Made by a program: the position numbers and the translations under genes. This document shows positions 47,843-59,379 of a stretch of DNA of 64,000 nucleotides, one piece after another; positions within the stretch are counted from its first letter, which is position 1; the number at the start of each line of letters is the position of its first letter. Location: positions 62,001 to 126,000 of the forward strand of contig JAODTK010001310.1 of the NCBI GenBank assembly GCA_026419785.1, given 5' to 3'. The notes beneath the pieces were generated by a model. That model was not told the origin of the DNA and did not search any database. It saw only the letters and a program-made list of their open reading frames with translations. The DNA comes from Sclerodactyla briareus. Lineage: Eukaryota > Echinodermata > Holothuroidea > Dendrochirotida > Sclerodactylidae.

Positions 47843-49059
47843 CCAACACGCAATAGAGTAGTGTCGTCGTTAAGGTTATATGACATTTTTCCAAGGAAAT
47901 TTACTCATGACTTTCATGAGATTGGGCAATTTCATTCTTATGAAGATGACACCCTTTTATTGTCGAGAAACTGTGGCTATGTCACTGTATCATCTCCTTA
48001 AAATAGCTAGGTCAGGAAAGTGCATTTTCCTGCATCTGGGAGGACTAACCTGCTCGGATTCTTTGCCGCTACGCGCCAACCGATGGTGGCGCTCCCCTTA
48101 GTTGCCAATGCGCACAGTCACTAGGCAATAATCAAGTTCCACCGACCCCCAGTTACCCATTGGAAAATCCTGGCTACGCCATTGCAGGTGCTCAATTTCT
48201 CTGAACCAATTTTGATTATATGAAACACAAAATGTAGGGCAGGCTGAAGCGTACGAACTGTCTGCTGTATTGCTAAAAGGTTCTGTGTTAATCACTTCCT
48301 GTCTATCCTGGAAGAATCTTGGTTGAGCTCTCCAGACTTGGTTGAAATTGGGCGCCGCCGCGGTTACAGTGTTGTGACAACATACGGTGTTAAGAACTAG
48401 TCTAATTTGTAGAAATACTAGCAGAATGAGCTAAACACTGACATGGGTCGTAAATGGTCGCCTCAATGCGAATGTGGCGTCAACCTTTTGAATGGCGCGG
48501 CGCGTCGGCGCGTTTCGGACCTGGGACAAGGAGGGGACAGGGGAGGGGACTCACAAGGGTCCGGCGGGGCACTGTGTTGTGGGTACTGCATAGGGCAGGA
48601 TATAAGAGGGCCAAACTGTGGGAACAAGGGGCTGTTATCAACTCAACTCTCAGGGGTCCCTGATTTTGGTTAAAATTTGCACAGGGCAGGGGTTTGGCTG
48701 AGCTTTTGTTTATACTCTATAGAGCAAGTTGTTCCGGCCGCTAGTCGTCGCCTATGCGCAATCAGAGATTTTTTCTGACGCAGTATTTATCAATTTTCGA
48801 CCACTTTGATCTGATGGTTGATTATATCTGGGGATTTTGTTTTGGGCAGCTAATAACATCATTATTCAAAACCAGTGGTACATGCATGGAGGGGGTTTTG
48901 GTGGTCATAATTCATCCAAACCCAAGTTACCAATACATCCTCCAAAATTTTATATGCGCTGCTTCATGAAATCACAGTACAGTGAAACCAATTGGGTGTA
49001 TTGTTCATGTTTTGGGGGGTTTTTGATATCCATTTTGTACCTGGGAGGAGGGTAAATTT
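47843..49059. other. Unassigned sequence between two composite elements
   Basis: Includes a TGGCTACGCCATTGCAG phrase near 48,171 of the type often seen at the ends of animal interspersed repeats, and a GC-richer stretch at 48,440-48,620 without recognisable coding features. Confidence 0.4.
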
Positions 49060-49920
49060 TATTTGAATTCTTGAAACCAAGGGTAGGCTACATCCACAAA
49101 TTTTTGGACTGAATGTTGATCATGTGCCACAAACCCCTGTGAAAATATGACTAAATGTTGAATTAGCATTAATTATGCCCATTAGACAATTATGACACAG
49201 TATCTGACCTCTTCTGACCCCAAATATACCCCTTAAATATCTCAGAACAATATGTGTATCTGTACACATCACCCAAGGTTTCATGATATCTACTGACTTC
49301 GAAATATGCATAAATTATGCAAATTAGACACCTTGAATGACCTTCTGTGACCTTGACCCTACCATTCAAATTTGTTTGACCACTGTAGCACATCCACAAA
49401 GTTTCATGAAAAATTAGCGGACTTCGAAAAAACATTTCAATAATTTAATTGCAAAGTAATTAGACACCTCAAATTACTTGATGCCTCGACTCTTTCATAT
49501 ATATTCGGGACTGAAGGTCGCCATGTCCACCAGTTTCGGAAAATCGACAAACTTCGCAATTTCGCAAAAATTATGCAAATTAGGGTACTTAATTAGCATA
49601 ATTTTGGCTGGAAATCTAACCAGTTCATCTACTGGCTATCCTGTCACTATATGCATAGCTACATCCCGAAGGTCCTGCGTTCGTGCGCATCGTAATTGCT
49701 TGATGCTAACGACTCAAACACTAAAATAACAAAAATGAAATGGAAATGGGCTAATTAACATACTTATCACGAGTAATCGTTCCCAAAATCCAATCAGATC
49801 GAGTACAGCCAACCTCGATGCTACCCTGAAAATTTTGTCGCAATTGCACTCACCATTCGAAAAATGGCTTGCTAACGAGAACGTGTGGCACACACGCGCG
49901 CACACACACACACACACGCC
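49060..49920 (+). repeat. Composite element, second copy: unit array, unique 3' segment, (CA)n
   Basis: Units with AAATTATGCAAATTAG near 49,165 (diverged), 49,312, 49,455 and 49,568, plus CAAAGTTTCATGAAAAATTAG and CACCAGTTTCGGAAAATCGAC. The 3' segment GGCTGGAAATCTAACCAGTT leads to TTTTGTCGCAATTGCACT and a CA/CG microsatellite at 49,887-49,920. It is homologous in order and strand to 47,150-47,842. Confidence 0.75.
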
Positions 49921-50589
49921 ATAGTGACCACTAAGTCTCCTGAATTCATTCAGGCGAGACAAAAGGCGCCACGTTCCTCTTCCCCCTCTTACGGCTGTGC
50001 CGGGGTCGCAATACAACTGTTGACTCATATTATCTCGCTGGTAGTAACCCACACAGACATACTGGAACAGTGATTGATCAGTACGTACGTATACTGACGG
50101 TTTTCGTAGTTGTGTAACCAGTCGGGAGACGGAACGACAAGCTGCAAATAAGTACCCGTTACCCCACCTCGTCTAGCAATGCTGAGTATATAGGTACAAT
50201 CTCGTGATACTCACCCACGGCTACAGGCTTATTCCTCTTGTCCTATTTGGTAATGTGGTTCTCAGTGATAGGCTACTATTAGTTCCTGGTTCGACTGCAG
50301 CTCGCCCAGTTACAACTTGTAGGCTACGCATATGGAATTGATAACAATAATATACGGTAATTTTGTATTGTTGATGTCACACTATATATATTGTCCACGT
50401 TTATAACCTAGTATATACTGTACTATATAACTAATGACTGGCTACAGACTGATCTGACAATGTAATATAATAGTCCCTGATGTATCACGACAACTAAACA
50501 GAGAAACCGCATTGATTGTCCTGTGTGGTTTGATGATATGGATTTTGTACGTATTAGACTATGGGGTGGGGGCATAGAGCCTGAGATTG
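49921..50589. other. Unassigned intergenic sequence
   Basis: No gene or repeat recognised; one short palindrome TGAATTCATTCA near 49,940. Confidence 0.4.
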
Positions 50590-50830
50590 TTGATAAAAAT
50601 TGACCTTTGTACTCTCCGAACGGGCACAACCCAGGCTGCGTTTCTAGAGGAAATATTTTTTTGGGGGGCAATAGTTTTGTAGACTATCTAAGCGGAGCGC
50701 CCCCATATGTTTGGCGCGTAGCTTACAAGAAATTTTTTGAAAATCCTCGGACTGCCAGATCACCGGAAACGGCCTCTCTCGCTTCCATCTGGGTGTTGGA
50801 TAATTCCCTCCCCCCTCCCATTTAAAAATG
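50590..50830 (+). repeat. GC-core interspersed repeat (GGAGCGCC...GGCGCGTAGC family)
   Basis: A T/G run at 50,655-50,668 precedes ACTATCTAAGCGGAGCGCC, then TTTGGCGCGTAGC, then CAAGAAATTTTTTGAAAAT. The same order appears at 54,890-55,040. The TTTTT-GGGGGG-ACTATCT-GCGGAGCGCC layout is also seen in part at 56,805-56,930. The class is unknown; it could be a SINE or a MITE. Confidence 0.65.
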
Positions 50831-51137
50831 TTATAATCAGGTTTCTATTCTGGTTGAAAAAAAAGTTTTTAGAGTGCGACATTATTTAAGGGAATCCATG
50901 ATGTGGGACTCGCTGTCTGGCCTGTGGTCAAGCAAAGGAGGAAGTTCCTTGAAGTAGGTTTGCTTGTTGGCTTATTAATAGTCGTACATTTTCGTAGCAT
51001 GACATTGTTGTGTTGTTCAGTTGTCATTCTGCTACGTTCAATTTTTTTTGGTTGACTTATTTACTAACTTTACAGAAAGTACTATTCATATAATGAAAAT
51101 TAAGATGAAATCCATCGATCATCACATCACGCTGAAG

Positions 51138-51168
51138 CCCCCCCCCTAGCCCCCCCCCCCCCCCCCCC
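51138..51168. repeat. Poly-C tract
   Basis: GCTGAAG followed by two C runs (9 and 18). GGCTGAAG plus a C run also occurs at 54,621-54,644, so the tract belongs to an interspersed repeat, not to random slippage alone. Confidence 0.85.
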
Positions 51169-51779
51169 GTAGAACCGCGCCTGGGACAACGGGAAAAAAT
51201 GTTTTTCTCATAGGAAAAGCGTTTCACCAGAGAATTCCACTCGGTCCCGCGTCAGATCCGAGCACAGTGAAGAGAAAATGGGAGTTGAAAAATTAAGGAA
51301 ATCGGGGCACATGCCATTTTCATGAAATGATGGAGCGGTATGTTTAAAGGTGGTTCCCATCGAGGAAGGCTGAATTTAGGTGAAATGTGTGAAAGTGCTC
51401 ACCACCGAGCAGAATTTGTCTAGTAGAGGGTAAAGATAAAAGACATATGTGGTCTGGGCCGAGTTGGTGGCATGGGGTACGGTATAAGCGCCCTCATTTT
51501 GATCTGACGTGTATAGGTATAGGACGTGCGACGATGTGAAACAGAATAGAGGGCTTAACAACTGTAATTCATATCGTGTGAATGCATCGTTTACAGGTGG
51601 GGCACTGGGTGGTGATAAAAGAAAGAGGAGAGGTGGGGTGGTATTAGGCATACAAGGCGGTTGGAGTGCTGGTGGGGTAGAGTTGTCGGACCAAGCATAT
51701 GCGTTCGTCGGGCATGTGGTTTGAAAAGATGCATGTCGGGCATAATCTTTGTCGATCAGGTATTGGAATTAAAACACAA
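51169..51779. other. Unassigned intergenic sequence
   Basis: No gene recognised; overlapping frames on both strands at 51,376-51,724 lack domains. Confidence 0.4.
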
Positions 51780-51814
51780 TCTCACAGTACTTTGTTCCGA
51801 AATCACATCGGCGT

Positions 51815-52190
51815 AGCTGGAGGAGCCCATGCTAGGGACTACTGAGCATATCGACGCGCATTGTGAATATAATTGTTCTCCGCAGTCCGATGAAGAGTCT
51901 ATCTTCATTCTTGCTGGTTCATTGCCGGGTTCTTCGATGAGATCCACAGGCCGAACCCATCACTGAGCAACGGCTGTAGGGAGCCCCACCTGCACCTAGG
52001 ACATACTGAGCTGATCGACCGCATTGTGAATATAATGTTTCTTCTCTGCAGTCCGATGAAAGAGTCAATCTTCATTCCTTGCTGGTTCAATCTGCCTGGT
52101 TCTTCGATGGCCCCCCCATCAGCCGACCCTCACTGAGCAACATGCTGGATGGAGCCTCATGCTAGGCGAGACTGAGCAGAATCCGTGCCT
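51815..52190 (+). repeat. Tandem repeat, ~2.3 units of 158-174 bp
   Basis: GAGCCCCATGCTAGGxCxTACTGAGC starts near 51,822, 51,980 and 52,154. The first two units share GCATTGTGAATATAAT, GCAGTCCGATGAA, ATCTTCATTC, GCTGGTTC and GGTTCTTCGATG in order. Both strands are partly open across the units, but a repeated-peptide gene is not supported. Confidence 0.85.
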
Positions 52191-53398
52191 GATGTGCAAG
52201 CCAATCTGAATTGCAATAAAGGAAAATGTTGAAGCGTGTCACACCATCGTGAGAGCACAACCACTTCACACAAATGCAAAACAGTGGATGGACGGCAGAA
52301 CGATCATCCTCCCCAACAGAATCGTACCTTAACCTCTTGTGCAGGGACATTTCGAAGATATCCATAAGGCTTATGTATCCTATCTATATATGCCACTATT
52401 GTTCGTCTGCAGGGAGTTAGGGAGGAGGATACGCTGATCCTTGAACTCTTGAGCGAGGAACGTCGGCAATCTCGTAAACTCGATTAGGCACGGAATTCAG
52501 GCTTCAATCTAGGAATTTTGCTATAAAGGAGGTTGAAATCTTATATGTCGGGGCAATAGCCGTCGTCGGGGTGTGTAAATTTCTGCGTACCCACTCAGGC
52601 TCCCCACGAGATGGGGGAAACTCTTCCCCGACGGGCAGGATTCCCCCGACGTGGGGGGGGTGGCCCCTCCCCCTTAAAACCCGCCGTCGCCACCCTTGGC
52701 GCGAAGCGCGCTAATTTTTTTCACATTATCTGGTATATTGATATAAAAATGATATTACAAAAGGACATTCAAGCATCTGACTGAATGAGGAAAGTGGGAA
52801 TAGCATGAATGACGAATGCTGGTTTGAAAATTAAAAAGGGGTTTTTCATACTCGAGAATGGGGGGGGTGAATGTACTTCCTCGCCCACATTTTTCACTGA
52901 GGGGGATGGCGCCCCCAGCACCCCGGTTCTACCGCCCATGGTCGAACCGCTGCCTGATGAATTGGTTTATGGGCAAGAACACGAAACGCAACGTAATTTG
53001 GTTAGAATTTAAAGGAACCACCTCCGCATATTTTTAAATTTGGACTTTGATTGGCCAACGTTTTTGAGCAAATTACATATGGCCATCAATAAACGATGAA
53101 TGTGGACACACTACTAATGATCTGTCTGCCTTCTGCAGTTGCCCCGGAGGCTAGAATTAAGCACCTAAATTGGATTCGTTGCATTGCTAATTGTTATGTT
53201 GGGGTATAACTTCTATTTCTTCGACTCGAAGATGTCGGTAAATGCTATTAGTTGATCACGTTGGAAAGTGTGAGTAAAAGCTGTTCAAGATGGAGTAGGC
53301 AGGGATGTAGTCAGACCGGTCTCGGTCTCGAATTATTCTCGAATAAACTGGTCTTCGGTCTCGACTTTCGAGGCTAGACTGCCATATCTGCAGTATTG
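52191..53398. other. Unassigned sequence with a GCGCGAAGCGCGC palindrome
   Basis: A G/C-rich stretch at 52,560-52,715 ends with GGCGCGAAGCGCGC followed by a T run, another member of the GC-core interspersed class. No gene recognised. Confidence 0.45.
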
Positions 53399-53414
53399 AG
53401 GGGGGGGGGGGGGG
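53399..53414. repeat. Poly-G tract
   Basis: Sixteen consecutive G following TGA. A C-rich tract follows at 53,601-53,630. Both are of the type carried by the nearby interspersed elements. Confidence 0.85.
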
Positions 53415-53630
53415 TCAACCCAAGTGACCAATTCTTTGTATACCACAAAAACTGATTTTTTTTTGCAGTTCCTTAGAGTTTGCCGATGTATTTACAACTA
53501 TTGCAGCAGCATGTGTCTAGGGGCCGCATAAATTGTACATTTGCATAGGAGGGTGAGTTCAATTTTTGGGGGGCCACTTTCCCTTGGGTTCCGACCTTAC
53601 TCCCCCCCCCCCGCCCCCTCCCTCCAGACA

Positions 53631-54539
53631 AATCTTTCGGTTCGCGCTGCAATACAGTCTGTATAAACTCAAGAGATGTGAGCGGTTCTCGGGATATCCG
53701 GTCTCGCTTTCCCATCGATCTCAAATCATATGTTGTTTGGCTAGTTACTTCTTAATGAGTTTCTGTGAACTTTAAGAATACATATACGCCTCCGAGTAAC
53801 GGGTGAAAAAACTCTTGCTCCATATCCTTGGCATTCCAATCGTAGAAAAACATAATACATTTTTTTTTCCAAAGACGTGGCGCCTCCTTGCAACACAGCG
53901 ACCCAGAGCTAAATTCTAAGCGATCAATTAAGGTGAGTGAATTGGAAGTGAACTTCTCCTGGGCTTAGCAGCTCATCCATGGAAATCAATTTAGTGTCTA
54001 AGTATGAGTCAATGGGCCGGCTAATTGTGGGGAGTCCTTTGCAATTTCAGCCACTGTAGAATGTCGTGAACGTGATCCAGGGCCTTGTAAATAGTTGATC
54101 TGTGATGGCCTATTCCTATTTCTAAATTGCTAAGATGTTTAATTTTTCAGGAGTTCACAAACGTAAATAAGCCTTTAGACAACAATTTTCTCTACTTTAG
54201 CCGCAGTGTTGCCACTCTGGAATCTCACATTTCACTCCGCATAGGGTCAAATATCTATTTTCGGCGCTCGAGAGATATATACCTAACCCTACCCCTCTTT
54301 GGAATGACCTCATTTTTGCCCAACTTACTTTCGAGGAGGTTTCCCCTCTGATACATTTTTATTGTCATTCAAAGAGGATCCAACACAGGTTGAATGTTGG
54401 TCACAACGTTGACCTCAGAAATACACACTTTTACAGGGGAACCTAATTACCCCACACATCACGTTACGAACAGCCAGTAGCGCACTGTCCTTGACAGAAA
54501 ATATCATCTACCTTGATCTAAGAAGGTGTTTTTCTTCCT
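53631..54539. other. Unassigned intergenic sequence
   Basis: No gene or repeat recognised. Confidence 0.4.
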
Positions 54540-54720
54540 GGGGGATGGGGACAAACATTTTCAAGGGGGCACCAGAATTTTACCTTTTAATTCTAGCGGA
54601 GCGCACCAACGACAAAATAGGCTGAAGCCCCCCCCCCCCCCCCCAGATGGCCGGAAATTTTCTCCTGGCCGTTTTTTGGCCTGCATGTACTAAGATTCAA
54701 ACCTGCATTTTGTGATCATA
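54540..54720. repeat. Poly-C-bearing interspersed repeat
   Basis: CTAGCGGAGCGCACCAAC at 54,593-54,611 followed by GGCTGAAG and a 17-C run (54,628-54,644), then CCGGAAATTTTC...GGCCGTTTTTTGGCC. It combines the GCGGAGCGC core of the family at 50,640 with the GGCTGAAG-poly-C of 51,131, suggesting both are parts of one element. Confidence 0.6.
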
Positions 54721-54819
54721 AATTTTGTAATCGGTGGAAAATTTGAACATTTTGTCACCGTGCGACTTTACGTTTCAGGCCAGAACTAATGTTTCAAAAA
54801 AATTGCTCCATACTACTTT

Positions 54820-55040
54820 TCACCGTGCGCGCGAAGTGCGAAAATTGTTTCCGGTTTTCCCGGCATGTCTGGAAAAACAGGATCTCACCCGAGGGCCGCG
54901 ATTTGTGTTGGTGATTGGGGGACGGACACTTGAATACTATCTAACGGAGCGCCACTACTGGTTGGCGCGTAGCGTCCAAGAGAAAATTTTTCGTTTGATA
55001 GACACCCTAGATTGCCAGGAGAGACGGCAATCCCGTGCCT
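54820..55040 (+). repeat. GC-core interspersed repeat (GGAGCGCC...GGCGCGTAGC family)
   Basis: GCGCGCGAAGTGCGAAAAT near 54,827, then CTATCTAACGGAGCGCC, then GGTTGGCGCGTAGC, then CCAAGAGAAAATTTTTCG. It is the clearest partner of the copy at 50,640-50,800. Confidence 0.7.
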
Positions 55041-55462
55041 AGGGGACAGTAAGCAGCCTTCCTAAAATTTGATAACAAATTTTATTTAGGAAAGGTTCTC
55101 CAGAACCTTATCGCCTTAGGGATCAATTTCAAGGTTTTGCGTTTGGTGTTGTGACATTCTGAAATACGATGCAAGTGAGGTTACGGTCATGAGAGGAGCA
55201 AGGAGATGGGCAGTGGCAACAACCACTACATTCGCGCGAAGCGCGAAATCTTGCAAGATCCAATTTGACCAACGACATTGCACTGACTTTTCTTCACTTG
55301 AAATTTGAATCATGTCTTTTTGACAACGCAATTTGTGCGTTCCCTGGCCACATTTTCGATGCCTCAACCCCCTTCACCTCAAGAAAGCGATTTGCATGTT
55401 GCTGTTAGTTCATTCACTAACTGGTTTCCTAGCAGGAAATGGACTGCGTCCAATGAATTAAA

Positions 55463-55780
55463 GGCTCATTTACACGATGCGATTTTTTAGCCCGACTTTT
55501 AGCGCGTGGCCCAAATCTTCGCGTTAAAATGTGTTTTTGGACGCTTTTTGTATAGCGCATCTGTCGGGGCACAGTCAACAAATCGGTCGTACGCAAAAGT
55601 CGGTACGTGTAAATGGCCACGAAAAATCGTGAACGACTTTCATGCCGAAATCCTTGTCGCGACAAAGTTCAACAAATGTTGCGTTTACACGGTACGATTG
55701 ATGTCGTGCGCGATTTCTCGGTGAGCAAGTTCAACATGAAGCATTTACACGATGCGACAAAAGTCGGGCGCGATTCCATA
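55463..55780. mobile_element. MITE-like cluster with repeated TTTACACGATGCGA subterminal motif
   Basis: CATTTACACGATGCGA occurs at 55,468 and 55,743; a variant GTTTACACGGTACGA occurs at 55,683; and an inverted CGTGTAAATGGCCA lies at 55,605-55,618. Between them are CCCGACTTTT/AAAGTCGGG, ACGAAAAATCG and other CG-rich complementary words. Dense direct and inverted subterminal copies of a short motif without coding capacity suit a non-autonomous DNA transposon, possibly two nested copies. Exact ends and target-site duplication were not resolved. Confidence 0.65.
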
Positions 55781-56800
55781 ATTGCCGTTGTTGTGGTGAG
55801 AGCGGCCCCCCGATACCCAGCGGCTGAGGTCATATCCGGTCCACCACTGAGATACATTGCACACGGTTATGCCCCAGTATGATCTTGTAAGGCTCCTATT
55901 AACATGTTTAGTTGGACTTGAGAATATGTTTTCCATATTAGGATTTTATAGACCCCTTCAAATGGCCAGGACATTCACTTATGGTGTTTAAGCCCCTGAA
56001 TTTATCCAACCTTGAAATATGACTAGGAATCTCATGTCATATGGAGCGTTTGTCTCATGAGTTGTCGCCAATTCCGAAGAGCTCACACTGACCTCGACCA
56101 TCACAAACCTTTCAACCAATCCAACAGTCACATTAGCCCAATGATGACATCCCACCCCCCGCCCCCCGAATTCTCACCTTCGAACACCTATCACTTACTA
56201 CTAACTTACGAAAGCCCTATCTATAGAACCTCCCCCCGGTAACGACTATTGGCCTTAAACCGAGGTCCAGATCAACTAAACAAACCAGTAAGTTGATGAA
56301 CGAAGGGATTTCGCATCTATACTACCACGCACCGCACTTTGATTGTATATCGAGTGCCCGCGTATGAATTCTTGTTTGATATCCCAAATTCCCTCCTTAA
56401 ACATGTATCTTCTCTTTTTTCCCCATTTATTGCTCTTCTAAAACATTACAATGAACCATCTCTCGGGCCACTTAATGAACTAGATCAACAGAGAGAGGAA
56501 AATGTATATCTAATATCCCGAGAATTGTTGAAGTCTACGGCTCACGTGCCCGCCGAGGCCACAGAACCACTATACTCCACGACCACCCCACTTAACTGGC
56601 TATCTAGATAGGTGATATGACATACCCGGCGTAATCAGTTATAGAATGGAATAGTACGTATTGAAATAGAAACTGAGTTTATTTTCAAATGCGACTTAAG
56701 GGTAACCGATAATTCAACGGCCAAGTCTGGGGTGAAGCTGGGGTGTTTCTGTACAATGTTTTCGGCAACCATAATAAGTATAAGATTAATTATCTGAATA
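55781..56800. other. Unassigned intergenic sequence
   Basis: No gene recognised. The 90-codon frame at 56,339-56,611 has no known domain. Confidence 0.4.
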
Positions 56801-56804
56801 TATA

Positions 56805-56935
56805 GGCAGAGGCGTCGGATTTTTTTTTTTTTTTTTTTTTTGGGGGGGGGGGGCGGGGGGGGGGGAGGGGAATAGCATGGTGATGACTCCCTAAGCCGAG
56901 CGCCAATACGGGTTGTGGCAAAACGAATGTCTCGG
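56805..56935 (+). repeat. Poly-T/poly-G head of a GC-core interspersed repeat
   Basis: GGCAGAGGCGTCGGA is followed by 22 T and about 30 bases of almost pure G (56,820-56,870), then CTAAGCCGAGCGCCAATA and GGTTGTGGC. It is the best-preserved example of the 5' end of the family seen at 50,640 and 54,890. Confidence 0.65.
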
Positions 56936-59379
56936 TAGCAGCCCAGGAATCGCAAAGAACGTGTCTTTCCACTTCAGGGTCTTATCTCTGGACCCCCCAC
57001 CCCCACTTATATCAGCAAACACCCCCTACACATTTATGAAAATCTCAGCTTGTTGCTACCGGCAAATATTTCGAAATATACCTACGAGTCCTGATCGGCT
57101 TCTCCGCCCGCAGCTCCTGTCCGCATTATTCACTCTTTTGTTACCACCCTGTTTCAGTTTCACACTAATGACAATCACAGAGGATTGAACGGCAGCGTGG
57201 CCAACCCGTTGAGGGGTTTCAGACGGGCTGGAATAAATGGTGTGCGCGCGACGTACTTTTGCCGCGCTTTGCGAATTTTTATGAACGTGAAAGGGTTCCT
57301 ACAATGGGGAAAAACCAGATGGTCATTTTTCATTAAAAATAATTGTACTTACTTAATTTGGAAAAACCAGGAATTTCATTAGCCAACCGTAGGTTGATAC
57401 GATTATTATCCTATGGAAGCAGAGTGCACCATTGGTTGCCGAGAAGTCAGAGAACAACGTCAAATTATGGTTCTCTCCTCTCAGTGACGTCCACGGGTGA
57501 CCTTCCCACATATGATCCTTTTTATGTAGTAAATTGCCGAATCCAGCGAGCGACACTTCGACAAATTGAATGAACTTCATCTTCGCCACGGAACATCATG
57601 TTCAAGCGGCTTCATACAATCCATTGACGCACCGCACGTCATGAGTAGAATTTCACCTTAGCCACGTAGCACCTTATCGTTTGCGATTTGCAAAAACAGG
57701 CTATAAGCAAAGGGGCACCATTTAGCTATCTTGCTCCCTATTACGTTTTGTTCATTGCGAATTGCGGCGCCACTAAGTTGCGAAGTGGCATACTGGCGGC
57801 TTGTGCGTAGCTAGGCCTAAATCGTCTTTTTAAGTCAGTCTCTGTACAGATCGCCAAACATGGGGGGTTCCCGTGCGTAGCCATTGTTTATCTGACACTA
57901 AACCTGCCCCATAAGCATAACTGTTTGGAAAGTGTTCAATCTCTTGAACTATTTTTCATTTACCATTCAGGACAGTCCTATTCCAAAAACTTGGCCTACA
58001 TTGTTACCGGATCTCCCCATTCAACTAATTTGCCTCAGGATATAGCCGAGCCACTTGTTGACGTATCTTACAACCCGCATTGCGTGAAACCCTTTTTGAA
58101 GGTAGGTGATCTAAGCCCATGCAGTACAGCGACTACCTAAAACTATGAAAATTTGATCTAATGTTTTCATGAACATTAGTTTATGGTGTAAGGATTATGT
58201 CTAAAACATTTTTGCAACATTTGCTGGTGATCGTTATAACATTGGAACCGTATATAACTTAAAAAGTGATTACATGTTACGATTCAGTCTCAGTAAAAAC
58301 GTGTTCAAAATGTCCCCCGGTTAAAACCACATTTAAAGTCCCTAGCTTAAACCCATTGTGTTGGCGAGCTATGTATACAATGTCCTATGTTAACACGGTC
58401 TGTGTTGTGCTAGGAGGCCCCCATGTCAGCTCTGACAGAATTTCAACCCCGTTCTATAAGATCACCAATGTGGGCAACGCGGCGTTCACGGAGAACAGGA
58501 AATGCTTGTCGGGGGGGACTCTCTTGAGCGCAGGGAGCCGCCGGTGGGGGGCGGTTGACCCGGCTAGTCCCGGTGGAGACTTACCAGGGACAGTCCGCTC
58601 CCATCATGTCATAAGGCGCTTCGCTTCTCCACGCTTCTCTATATCATCTTGTCTGTCGATCACCCCTCCGTAGCAACGACTCAAGGACTAACAACCCACA
58701 TCCTTAGCTCTACCGCCCGGACACCCTACCGATGGACACATTATGCTTCCGCGCACTCGCCTATTCGTTAAAAACTCTCATTCCTTTTCCAGCAAAACCT
58801 CTACTGTTAACAATGTCTCAGCGGATCATTGCCGTGGTCATGTGCGAGTGGCGGGGGGGGGGTTCGGACACCCACTGCTCCCCACCTGCCACCTGAGTAC
58901 GCACCATACTGAGATCTCACGGCAACAAGAATAGAAAAAATTTTCCACCCCGCTATAACTTCTCACTCAAAAAAATTTGGAGGAACCAAAAACAGAATTG
59001 AGAATTGAGCGTGAATTTATGGATATAGTTCCTAACTCTCAAAGATATGTGTGTATTTTAGTTTTCACCATCCTGGAAGACCCTTCCGGGATTTTTTAGA
59101 TCACTGGCTACAAATCGGCCAAAAATTATCACTCCGCATCCGCCGGCCGTGACCCGTGAGGCTGTTTACGGTTTGCAGCAAGTTATCGAAATCAAATCCA
59201 TCTCTCTGTCCTTGTCCAGAGTAGACCCTTCTTGCCGGTTCGGTGCAGTAGGTGTAAATGTTGACGGGCCCATAAATGAATCTTCATCAAACAAGAATAA
59301 TCCTGTCTGCCGTAGTAACCTATACAAACAAGACAAATGGGAACAAATATGAAACATTTCGGTCGTCTTTTTAAAAAGT
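56936..59379. other. Unassigned sequence upstream of the Harbinger transposase
   Basis: Frames at 57,353-57,589 (minus), 57,925-58,140 and 58,266-58,673 (plus) have no recognised domain. The N-terminal half of the Harbinger transposase would be expected at about 58,900-59,380, but I could not align it by eye. Confidence 0.4.
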
